The notes below the pieces were generated by a model. The model saw only the letters and a list, made by a program, of their open reading frames with translations, searched no databases and had not been told where the DNA came from. This document shows positions 53,636 through 61,275 of a stretch of DNA of 64,000 bases, piece by piece; the stretch's first letter is position 1; each line of letters starts with the position of its first letter. The translations under genes and the position numbers were made by a program. Origin of the DNA: Draconibacterium halophilum (GTDB taxonomy: Bacteria > Bacteroidota > Bacteroidia > Bacteroidales > Prolixibacteraceae); contig NZ_CP048409.1 of the NCBI RefSeq assembly GCF_010448835.1, positions 1,930,001 to 1,994,000 on the forward strand, given 5' to 3'.

Positions 53636-53699
53636 ATCCCTATTAATGGGGATTTTGCTTTCTTGTTAATGTCTTAAACTTTACCTAAAATTCAGGTAA
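53636..53699. promoter_or_regulatory. Two inverted repeats upstream of pflB
   Basis: ATCCC (53636-53640) and GGGAT (53649-53653) flank 8 nt and cover the -33 zone. TTACCT (53681-53686) and AGGTAA (53694-53699) flank 7 nt further upstream. Either could bind a redox or catabolite regulator; neither matches the E. coli FNR consensus well. The gap also contains the promoter of the CDF exporter on the plus strand. Confidence 0.45.
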
Positions 53700-53815
53700 T
53701 ATTGCAACTGGTTTAAATTTTTTTCTTTTGAACTGGACCAGGAAATATTCACCGAATAGTAGTTGAGGTTAAACTATAATCCCTCATATTTGTATTTATT
53801 GAAAACTGATTAGAA

Positions 53816-54739
53816 ATGGCAGATCATCATCACGATCATGGGCATCATCACCATCATCATCACGAAGTAAGTGGGAAAAAATTACTGTGGGTAACGGTTT
53901 TAAATCTTTCCATTACAGTGGTGCAGGTAATTGGTGGAATTATCTCGAATAGCTTGTCGTTACTGTCTGATGCACTGCATAATCTGGGCGATTCGTCGGC
54001 TATTTTTATTGCTTTTTTGGCGGGTAAACGAAGCCGCAGACCTTCGGATGAACAAAAGACTTTTGGTTATAAACGTGTTGAAATTCTGGCCGCGCTTTTT
54101 AACGGAGTGGTACTGATTGGAATTTGTTTGTACCTGTTTTTTGAAGCCTACGAACGTTTTGTAAATCCGGAACCCATAAAAGGAAAAATCATGTTTATTG
54201 TGGCCACATTTGGTTTGCTAGCCAACCTGATCTCGGTAGTTGTATTGAATAAAGACAAAGGACACAATTTAAATGTTCGGGCTGCTTATTTACATTTGTT
54301 AGGTGATACATTTTCGTCGGTAGCTGTGATTGTTGGAGGTATTGCCATCTGGAAATTTGAGGTTTTCTGGATCGATCCGCTAATTACCGTTTTGGTTGGG
54401 GTGTATATTATCTATCATACCTGGGGTGTAGTAAAAGAGACGGTGGATATTTTAATGCAGTCTACGCCACACAATATCGATCTTGGAAGCATAAAGAAAG
54501 AAGTTGAAAAAATTCAGGAGATCGATAATATTCATCATATTCATGTTTGGAAACTGGATGACAGGCAGATTCACCTCGAGGCACACATTAATATGAAAGA
54601 CAATATCAGTATGTTGGAAATGATGGAGGTTCGAGCAAAAGCCGAAAAATTACTTCATGATAAATTTAGCATTGAACACATAACACTGCAGGCCGGCTAC
54701 CATTGTTGCGATAAAAGCGCTGAGCTGCTGGCTCATTAA
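53816..54739 (+). CDS. CDF-family divalent metal exporter with His-rich N-terminus
   Basis: A 307-residue inner-membrane protein with six helices and a cytoplasmic C-terminal domain. The N-terminus has 11 histidines within residues 4-16, probably a metal-capturing tail. The transport site is formed by Asp52, with His55 and Asp59 just after it (SDALHNLGD), in helix 2 and by the HLLGDTFSS segment in helix 5, the HxxxD pattern of zinc-type CzcD/ZitB exporters. IHHIHVWKLDDRQIHLEAHI is the conserved C-terminal fold. Zinc, with possible cobalt or cadmium, is the likely substrate, exchanged for protons. It is divergent from pflB without obvious linkage. Confidence 0.9.
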   Translation: MADHHHDHGHHHHHHHEVSGKKLLWVTVLNLSITVVQVIGGIISNSLSLLSDALHNLGDSSAIFIAFLAGKRSRRPSDEQKTFGYKRVEILAALFNGVVLIGICLYLFFEAYERFVNPEPIKGKIMFIVATFGLLANLISVVVLNKDKGHNLNVRAAYLHLLGDTFSSVAVIVGGIAIWKFEVFWIDPLITVLVGVYIIYHTWGVVKETVDILMQSTPHNIDLGSIKKEVEKIQEIDNIHHIHVWKLDDRQIHLEAHINMKDNISMLEMMEVRAKAEKLLHDKFSIEHITLQAGYHCCDKSAELLAH

Positions 54740-54864
54740 GACTTAATTGTCTTTATTCATTATTTTTTGCGAGATCAAACGATTCAAAATCCCTAGTTTA
54801 CGCGATTGTCATCCCGGTAAAAAACGCCCAACTTTACACTTGTAATTTTATAACAACATGATTT

Positions 54865-55080
54865 ATGATTTTTGCATTTATCTCTTCATTAACAGTTAAT
54901 TCATCGCAAAACGAATTGGCATCAACGGTGTTTATCGATTTCTCATTCTACCTCATCATTGCCGGGGTGATCGGTTGGGGATTGTTCCGAAAAGAAAAAG
55001 GGAAATACCTGAGCAAAACATTGGTTTCTTTAATGATTGTGGCGCCGTTGTTATTTCTTCTTTTAAGACTGGGAAAATAG
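54865..55080 (+). CDS. Small membrane protein of unknown function
   Basis: A 71-residue protein with two hydrophobic stretches (about 24-40 and 52-68) separated by the charged loop RKEKGKYLSK. Composition and absence of a better overlapping frame suggest it is real, but no family is recognised. It is 125 bp after the CDF gene and convergent with the LuxR-type gene. It could be a partner or simply an orphan. Confidence 0.45.
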   Translation: MIFAFISSLTVNSSQNELASTVFIDFSFYLIIAGVIGWGLFRKEKGKYLSKTLVSLMIVAPLLFLLLRLGK

Positions 55081-55088
55081 TGTGGTAG

Positions 55089-55685
55089 TTATTCCGTAAA
55101 ACCATCAACATCGATGAGGCCATTAGCCACAGCATAAATAACCAATGCGGCTGTAGATTTCACGCCAATTTTATTACTAATGTTTTTGCGATGCGAAATA
55201 ACGGTGTGAATACTGATAAACAGTTGTTCAGCTATTTCCTTATTCGATTTTCCGGTTGCCAGCAACTTTAGTACATCAATTTCCCGTTCACTTAATGTGT
55301 TGTCAATGTCGTTTGTTGAGGTAGGCGCTGCATTAAAATGCTTCGAGATAATTTGTGTTATGGTTTCGTGCCGGTCGGTAATAAAAATATTATCAGCAAA
55401 ATTATCAGAAAGATTTCGGTCGTAATGATTCGATATTAAACCGATTACGTTGGATTTATTGTATAAGGTAAGTATGTTATTCAGGCTTTTTTTCGAATTG
55501 TTTAGGGTGACCGGATTAACGATTACAATTTTAAAAAGATCGCTTTGCCCAAACTTTAAGGCCTCTTCAAGCGTTTCGGCATATGACAGTTCTATGCTGT
55601 CTTTCATCCTTTGAAGAATGGCAGCAATTCCCTCGCGGATAATTACGGAAGGTTCTATAATTAGTATTTTACAGCGCGTTTCCAA
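55089..55685 (-). CDS. LuxR/NarL-type regulator with non-phosphorylatable receiver
   Basis: A 198-residue protein with a CheY-like N-terminal domain and a C-terminal LuxR helix-turn-helix (LSEREIDVLKLLATGKSNKEIAEQL). The receiver phosphate site is lost: Asn57 stands in FKIVIVNPVT where Asp is expected. The N-terminal acidic pair is IEP and the conserved Lys loop is absent. It is therefore probably controlled by something other than a histidine kinase. Its ATG directly abuts the stop codon of the hemerythrin gene, so the two are translated together, suggesting an oxygen- or nitric-oxide-linked switch. Confidence 0.85.
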   Translation of the reverse strand: METRCKILIIEPSVIIREGIAAILQRMKDSIELSYAETLEEALKFGQSDLFKIVIVNPVTLNNSKKSLNNILTLYNKSNVIGLISNHYDRNLSDNFADNIFITDRHETITQIISKHFNAAPTSTNDIDNTLSEREIDVLKLLATGKSNKEIAEQLFISIHTVISHRKNISNKIGVKSTAALVIYAVANGLIDVDGFTE

Positions 55686-56375
55686 TTAGTTGAGACCTTG
55701 TTTTTCAAATTGTTCCACCTGTGGAATTAAAATCTCATTTTCAATTTTTGAATGTGTTTGCAGATCCGCATCTAAATCGAAAAGCGCAAATAATATTTTA
55801 CGTCTTAGTTTATTGTCTGCCTTTTGCGGAAGATGCTCGATCAAAAGTTTTTTTACATCATCGAGTTTTTCCTGAATATCATCGTGATGTTCGCGGTAAT
55901 CAATAACCGAATAATTTTCTGCCGCATTATCATCTATCAGGTTTAAAATGTAGGGAAAAACCGTATTGTTTTCGTAATCAAAATGTTGGTCAACTTCATT
56001 TTTATAATCGTTGAAAAACCTTTCAACCAGCTGCATCTCCGGTTTCTGACTGTATTCGCTCATGAGGTGAATGTTCTGTATAATCTCCGGAAAAACCTCA
56101 TCGGAGTAATAGGTATGCGATTTCATCAGGTAATTCACGATCTGCTTAATTTCCTGTGCGTTAAAAGTCAAATCATGATGGAAAGAGCTGTCGATGTTAA
56201 GGTTGGCCACCATTAAAAATACCTTGGGGCTAATTTCGTAATCCCGACAGATATCTTCAACCGTTTTTTCGCGAACTCCAAGCTTTATTCCAAACCGCTC
56301 AAGCACAAGAATTAACTGCGGATGGTTGAAAAGCAGCTTCGACATTTTTATGGTTTTCTGAATTTGTTCCTGCAT
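55686..56375 (-). CDS. Hemerythrin-domain protein (iron-sulfur repair/RIC-like)
   Basis: A 229-residue protein. Residues 1-65 resemble the DUF542/ScdA N-terminal module. Residues about 80-225 form a hemerythrin four-helix bundle with di-iron ligands His87 (KSHTYY), His131 and Glu135 (HFDYE), His163/His164 (REHHDD), and His208 and Glu212 (THSKIENE). Such proteins bind oxygen or nitric oxide, or help repair iron-sulfur clusters. The module normally has a Cys near its end that serves in repair; the only Cys here is Cys43 (EDICRDY), so that function is uncertain. It is the first gene of the pair with the atypical LuxR-type regulator. Confidence 0.85.
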   Translation of the reverse strand: MQEQIQKTIKMSKLLFNHPQLILVLERFGIKLGVREKTVEDICRDYEISPKVFLMVANLNIDSSFHHDLTFNAQEIKQIVNYLMKSHTYYSDEVFPEIIQNIHLMSEYSQKPEMQLVERFFNDYKNEVDQHFDYENNTVFPYILNLIDDNAAENYSVIDYREHHDDIQEKLDDVKKLLIEHLPQKADNKLRRKILFALFDLDADLQTHSKIENEILIPQVEQFEKQGLN

Positions 56376-56494
56376 TGATCCTCCGGATAGATATTTGAGG
56401 ACAAAATTATAATTTTTATTTAGACGGAATCAAAATAAGTGACAAATAGGTGGTTTTGAGTGAGGAAAATTAAAGAATGAGTAAGGCGTTAATC

Positions 56495-57214
56495 CTAAAG
56501 GAAGTTGTTTTTTACAAAATGATTAAAAGCTTCTTTGTACTGATCGCTTACCGGAATATAAACTTTGCCGAAAACAATTCGGCTGCGTTCTATGGTATCA
56601 ATTTTTTCGAGGTTAACAATAAATGAGCGGTGAACTCGCATAAATTTGGCCTCTGGAAGTTTGGCTTCGAGTGCCTTTAACGAGCTGAGTGACATGATTG
56701 GCTTTGCCTGGTTGAGAAGAAAAACTTTAACGTAGTCTTTTAATCCCTCAATATAAATAATGTCGTTAAAGTTGATACGGCGGATTTTATATTCCGATTT
56801 TAGAAACAGAAATTCTTGGTTGGAATCTACTTCGTCGCCTTTTTTATCGGCTCGCTCGTAAGCGATTTGTTTTTTTGCTTTTTCTGTTGCTGTGTAGAAT
56901 TCTTCGTAGCTGAATGGTTTTAACAGATAGTCGATAGCGTCGAGTTTAAAACCCTGCAAAGCATATTTTTCGTAAGCCGTTGTAAAAATAATTTTGGGTT
57001 TGTTGGTCAGAATTCGCGTAAACTCCAATCCATTTAAATCGGGCATTTCAATGTCAAGAAAAATTAGATCTACTTCATTTTGGTCGAGAAATTCCATCGC
57101 ATCAATCGGATTATCGAAAGCGCCTGCCAGTTCCAATATTGGTGTTTTATTTACGTAAGAAGTTACCAATTGAAGTGCAAGAGGTTCGTCGTCGATGGCA
57201 ATGGTACGTATCAT
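56495..57214 (-). CDS. LytTR-family response regulator
   Basis: A 239-residue response regulator. The receiver has Asp54 (DLIFLDIEMPDLNG), with Asp8 and Asp9 as the acidic pair and Lys in LLKPFSYEEF. The C-terminal LytTR DNA-binding domain (FLKSEYKIRRINFNDIIYIEGLKDYVKVF, then FMRVHRSFIVNLEKID) follows. It overlaps the histidine kinase gene by 4 bp (ATGA), so it is translationally coupled. Pairs of this kind in Bacteroidota often regulate neighbouring ABC transporter or efflux genes, and a decayed permease fragment lies upstream. Confidence 0.95.
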   Translation of the reverse strand: MIRTIAIDDEPLALQLVTSYVNKTPILELAGAFDNPIDAMEFLDQNEVDLIFLDIEMPDLNGLEFTRILTNKPKIIFTTAYEKYALQGFKLDAIDYLLKPFSYEEFYTATEKAKKQIAYERADKKGDEVDSNQEFLFLKSEYKIRRINFNDIIYIEGLKDYVKVFLLNQAKPIMSLSSLKALEAKLPEAKFMRVHRSFIVNLEKIDTIERSRIVFGKVYIPVSDQYKEAFNHFVKNNFL

Positions 57215-58296
57215 TTGGCTGTGTCTATTTCAAGTTTTACACTAAAAATCTCAGGTGTAGAATCAATATTCAAATCGTATTTCCCAGCAAACAACAAGTT
57301 GAGTCGTTTCTTTACATTTTCGAGGCCGATACCCGAGTGGTTTTCATCCCGCTTTTCAGCTTTTTCTTTGGCTACACTGTTTTCGCACGAGAAAAATACT
57401 TTGTTGTCCGACGTTTTCATTTTTACTTTTATAAAAGATTTCTCGCGGTAGCTAATACCGTGTTTAAAGGCGTTTTCGATAAACGGAATAAACAGCAGTG
57501 GCGGTATTTTTAGGTCGTTCTGCTTGCTCGGAAGATCGATTTGAATATCTACTTTTTGCGATACACGCAACTGCATCAAATCGATATAGTTGCGCATAAA
57601 TTCAATTTCGTCCGACAGTTTGGTTACGCCATGTTCCGACTCGTACAAAAGGTAGCGCATCAGTTTAGATAGTTTCAGAATGGAAGCCTGTGCATCGTCG
57701 GTATTAATGGCCACCATTGAATAAATGTTGTTCAGTGTATTAAAAAAGAAATGCGGACTTACCTGGTTTTTCAGGAATGCCAGTTCTGAGTTCAGCTTTT
57801 CCTTCTCCAGTTCCTTTTGTCGTTTCTCGCTGGCTGTATATTGCTCAATGGCTCGCAAACCAATTGAAAAGCCAACAATTACGATTGAGAGTAAACTGTA
57901 GCCATAAATTTGCATTAGTTTGAAAGGAGGTCGCTGAAAACGTGACTCACGTGTTTCTTCCTGAATTTCTTCTACAATTCTTCGGTCGCGATCGGGGCGA
58001 TGATAAAGGTGGTTAGAATAATCGAGAATAAAATAAAAGCAAATTACGACCACTATTGCCAGCAGAAGGAATAATGCCTTTTTATTGTTCATATAAAACT
58101 TTGGAACCAGCCAGAAATAATTGATGTAAAAAATAACTCCAATTATAGATGCATTGATATAAAAACCCCAGGCAATAAAATTGTTATTTCCTGAATACCG
58201 GCTTATAATAATTTGTGGTAAAATAATTAAGACGAGCCACACCAGCAGGTGCATAATTATTGGTAGAGTGTTTCTTCTTGCCCGAAGTTTTTCCAT
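57211..58296 (-). CDS. LytS-type sensor histidine kinase
   Basis: A 361-residue membrane kinase with four hydrophobic segments in residues about 13-150 and a short charged extracytoplasmic loop. A coiled-coil linker leads to the His_kinase domain with His182 in NQVSPHFFFNTLNN and the ATPase block FIPFIENAFKHGISY and GIGLENVKKRLNLLF. No known ligand domain is present. It phosphorylates the LytTR regulator with which it overlaps by 4 bp. Confidence 0.92.
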   Translation of the reverse strand: MEKLRARRNTLPIIMHLLVWLVLIILPQIIISRYSGNNNFIAWGFYINASIIGVIFYINYFWLVPKFYMNNKKALFLLLAIVVVICFYFILDYSNHLYHRPDRDRRIVEEIQEETRESRFQRPPFKLMQIYGYSLLSIVIVGFSIGLRAIEQYTASEKRQKELEKEKLNSELAFLKNQVSPHFFFNTLNNIYSMVAINTDDAQASILKLSKLMRYLLYESEHGVTKLSDEIEFMRNYIDLMQLRVSQKVDIQIDLPSKQNDLKIPPLLFIPFIENAFKHGISYREKSFIKVKMKTSDNKVFFSCENSVAKEKAEKRDENHSGIGLENVKKRLNLLFAGKYDLNIDSTPEIFSVKLEIDTAK

Positions 58297-58367
58297 TTCA
58301 ATTGGTTTTGAACAAAGTTAAAATTAAAACCAAAATTCACGACAGAATCGTGAATTTAGGTATCTGT

Positions 58368-58745
58368 TTATTCGTGTCTTATCGCATCAATTGGATCGAG
58401 GTTGGCTGCTTTTCGTGCAGGATACCATCCGAAAAATATGCCGATTATGCTACAAACAAGGAACGATGATCCTACTGCTTGAGTGTCTACCACAAAGGGC
58501 ATATCTAATACGAAGGATGCCAGGTAGGAGAGTGCTGAGCCGAAAATTATTCCGATTATTCCGCCTAATATACTTAGCAGAATAGCTTCTATAAGGAACT
58601 GCATCAGGATGTTGAGTCAACGACCGCCAACCGACATTCACATGCCTAATTCTTTGGTGAGCTCGGTTACCGAAACGTTTTGTGCAAACACTAAAGTCAG
58701 TAAACTTACTGCGATTAAAAAGATAATTGATTTTATTCCATTCAT
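58368..58745 (-). pseudogene. Decayed MacB/FtsX-type ABC permease, C-terminal part with two in-frame TGA
   Basis: One minus-strand frame runs from an ATG at 58745 to the stop at 58368. Its last 78 residues (MQFLIEAILLSILGGIIGI to AANLDPIDAIRHE) are the final two helices of a MacB/FtsX permease. Upstream, NVSVTELTKELGM, TGA, MSVGGR, TGA, LNI lines up with the family pattern SVTERTKEIGIRMAVGGRRLNI. Both TGA triplets fall at Arg positions, as from CGA. The first 22 residues (ending VFAQ) look like a signal peptide rather than a permease, suggesting a deletion that joined two genes. It probably once belonged to the target operon of the LytTR/kinase pair. Confidence 0.75.
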
Positions 58746-59206
58746 AGCTTTTCGTTATTAATTCTGGTTTAAAACTATGGCGGGCAGCACTTTTAAACGA
58801 ATGAAATAGAAGAACCGGACGATTTTATCGACGGATTGGGAAAGTTTACGTAAGGCCGTTTAAAAAATCAGGGAATTTCGCATTCTGAATACTTTGGAAA
58901 GCAATGAGATAATGGATGGTTTTTAATAGCTGATTTTCCATTCAAAATATCTGTAGCGTTGAATTTGTTACCTTTTTTGCTGAAAAACTGTCATTATTGA
59001 CTATCGAATATTTATATTTTCGCTGTGATTAATTGGAGGCAGAAGTACAGCAATATTAGAGGATGCTTCAATGATTTATTCACACATTTGTTGAAGCAAC
59101 ATGGGGTTTGACCATTAATTCTGAAAATTTGTGTGTTTAAATGTAGTCTGTTTACTGTGTTTTTGCGTCATTAAGGATAAAGGGGATTACAAAAATCAAT
59201 AACAAT
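58746..59206 (+). promoter_or_regulatory. 461-bp leader region upstream of GH51, with a long-loop inverted repeat
   Basis: No ORF is credible here. TGCTTCAA (59064-59071) and TTGAAGCA (59091-59098) form an 8-bp inverted repeat with a 19-nt spacer, 109-143 bp before the GH51 ATG. TATTTTCG near 59018 resembles a -7 element and would give a leader of about 180 nt that includes the repeat. The first 120 bp look like decayed DNA. Confidence 0.4.
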
Positions 59207-61147
59207 ATGAAACTAAAAGCGATTATTTTTCTATTGGCCATTTGGAGCCAGAGTTTATTTGCACAAAAGAATTTTGAAGTAGATGTAAATAACATCGGAG
59301 CAACTGTTCAGCCCGATATGTACGGTGTATTTTTCGAGGACATAAATTTTGGTGCCGATGGAGGACTCTATGCCGAGTTAATAAAGAACCGTTCGTTCGA
59401 ATTTCATCAGCCATTTGTAGGGTGGCTACCTTTCGGAAATGTGGAAGTGAAAAATGAGGATCCTTGTTTTGATCGAAATCCGAATTACGTACGTTTGAAC
59501 GAAACAGGTCTGCGACGTGGTACCGGATTGGAAAATGAAGGTTTCAGAAGAATTGGTCTAAAAAAGAATGATACCTATCGTTTTTCGTTTTACGCCCGCT
59601 CGTTAGATGGTGACGAAAAGAATTTCGCAATTGAATTGGTGAGTTCAAATGATAATATTATAGGAAGAGGAAAAATCCTTGTCTCGGGCAATAATTGGGA
59701 GAAATACCAATGCATCATAAAATCGAATGCCACCGATGCAAAAGGTAAAGTTCGTGTGGTGTTAAGATCGGCTGGTAAAGTTGACCTGGATCATATTTCA
59801 CTATTTCCGACTGAAACGTGGCGTAACCGCGAAAATGGTTTGCGAAAAGACCTTGCTGAAGCACTCTATGATTTGAATCCAGGTGTGTTCCGTTTTCCCG
59901 GTGGATGTATTATCGAAGGAAATACACTTGAAACCCGCTACCAGTGGAAAAACAGTGTTGGCCCGGTTGAAAACCGCCCACTGAATGAAAACCGTTGGAA
60001 CTATACGTTTAAGCACCGCTTTTTCCCTGATTATTATCAATCGTATGGTATGGGATTTTATGAGTACTTTTTGCTGAGCGAAGATCTGGGCGCCGAGCCA
60101 CTTCCGGTAATTAGCTGTGGTTTGGCTTGCCAATATGAAAGTGAAGAATGTGTGCCGGTTGGTGATTTGCAACCCTACATCGATGATGCTGTTCACCTGA
60201 TAGAATTTGCTAATGGACCGGTTGACTCGGAATGGGGAAAAGTACGTGCCGAAATGGGGCATCCCGAGCCATTCAATTTAAAATACCTGGCTATTGGAAA
60301 CGAACAGTGGGGCGAAGGATATGTGGAACGCCTGATCCCTTTTATGGAAGTGCTTCGTGAAAAATATCCCGAGATAAAGATTATAGGTACTTCGGGGCCC
60401 GCACCTGACGGAGAGAATTTTGATTACCTGTGGCCAAAAATGACAGAGCTTGAAGTTGACCTGGTGGATGAACACTATTACCGAAGTCCGGAGTGGTTTT
60501 TGGCAAATGCAGCACGTTACGATACTTATGACAGAAACGGGCCAAAAGTATTTGCCGGAGAATTTGCTTCGCACCACAAAACACGCGATAATAACCTGCG
60601 TGCAGCAATTTCTGAAGCCGCATTTATGACTGGCTTAGAGCGTAATGCCGACATCGTTCAGTTGGCAACTTATGCCCCTCTTTTTGCTCATTACGATGCG
60701 TGGCAGTGGAAACCCGACATGATTTGGTTTGATAACCTGCAAGTAGTGCGCACACCCAATTACTATGTACAGCAAATGTATGCACACAACACCGGAACCA
60801 ATGTTTTGACTATTACTGCCGACGGTGCAAATATTACCGGGCAGGATAGCTTGTATGCCAGTGCGGTAATCGATGAAAACACTTCAGAAGTAATTGTAAA
60901 AGTTGTAAATGCATCTGATGTAATTCATGATATTGACATCAACTTAAAAGGGCTAAATCATTCGATCGAAAATGCTGAAGTAAAAATAACTGGTTTACAT
61001 AGCAACCAGCCTGAAGCAATTAATACACGGGAAGCACCGAATACATTGGTGCCGGCTCATTCATCTGTTTGGGCTGACGAAAGTGGCTTTAAACTGAAAG
61101 TTCAGGGAAATGCTTTTTATGTGTGCCGTGTAAAAATTGAGAAATAG
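59207..61147 (+). CDS. GH51 alpha-L-arabinofuranosidase, secreted
   Basis: A 646-residue secreted enzyme (signal peptide ending LFAQ, about 20). Residues about 25-200 hold an N-terminal strand and a carbohydrate-binding-like beta-sandwich (PNYVRLNETGLRRGTG, VVLRSAGKVDLDHISLFP) before the GH51 barrel (FRFPGGCIIEG). The acid/base is Glu366 (AIGNEQWG) and the nucleophile Glu452 (VFAGEFASH). It removes terminal alpha-L-arabinofuranose from arabinan, arabinoxylan or arabinogalactan. It precedes a double GH43 gene by 128 bp on the same strand, and a third HTCS begins further on. Confidence 0.92.
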   Translation: MKLKAIIFLLAIWSQSLFAQKNFEVDVNNIGATVQPDMYGVFFEDINFGADGGLYAELIKNRSFEFHQPFVGWLPFGNVEVKNEDPCFDRNPNYVRLNETGLRRGTGLENEGFRRIGLKKNDTYRFSFYARSLDGDEKNFAIELVSSNDNIIGRGKILVSGNNWEKYQCIIKSNATDAKGKVRVVLRSAGKVDLDHISLFPTETWRNRENGLRKDLAEALYDLNPGVFRFPGGCIIEGNTLETRYQWKNSVGPVENRPLNENRWNYTFKHRFFPDYYQSYGMGFYEYFLLSEDLGAEPLPVISCGLACQYESEECVPVGDLQPYIDDAVHLIEFANGPVDSEWGKVRAEMGHPEPFNLKYLAIGNEQWGEGYVERLIPFMEVLREKYPEIKIIGTSGPAPDGENFDYLWPKMTELEVDLVDEHYYRSPEWFLANAARYDTYDRNGPKVFAGEFASHHKTRDNNLRAAISEAAFMTGLERNADIVQLATYAPLFAHYDAWQWKPDMIWFDNLQVVRTPNYYVQQMYAHNTGTNVLTITADGANITGQDSLYASAVIDENTSEVIVKVVNASDVIHDIDINLKGLNHSIENAEVKITGLHSNQPEAINTREAPNTLVPAHSSVWADESGFKLKVQGNAFYVCRVKIEK

Positions 61148-61200
61148 AAAATAAAATTTACATACAACAACTTATAACCTCTATCGTAACTTCGTTCCGA

Positions 61201-61246
61201 TTGTCTCCTTTGGGGGACAGGAGCGCCGAAGAAGCGACAGGGGGTA
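61201..61246. repeat. Dispersed-repeat-like element ending in GACAGGGGG
   Basis: CTCCT/AGGAG arms flank TTGGGGGAC, followed by GCGCCGAAGAAGCGACAGGGGG. It shares the GACAGGGGG end with the element at 35561 and lies alone between GH51 and GH43 genes. It has no T-tract and no coding potential. Confidence 0.4.
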
Positions 61247-61275
61247 ACTTTATAATGAGGATAAAATAATATCGA

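Noticed and set aside
53816..53870. His-rich N-terminus as an artificial tag
   Set aside because: The histidines are interspersed with Asp and Gly and use mixed codons, as in natural CDF exporters.
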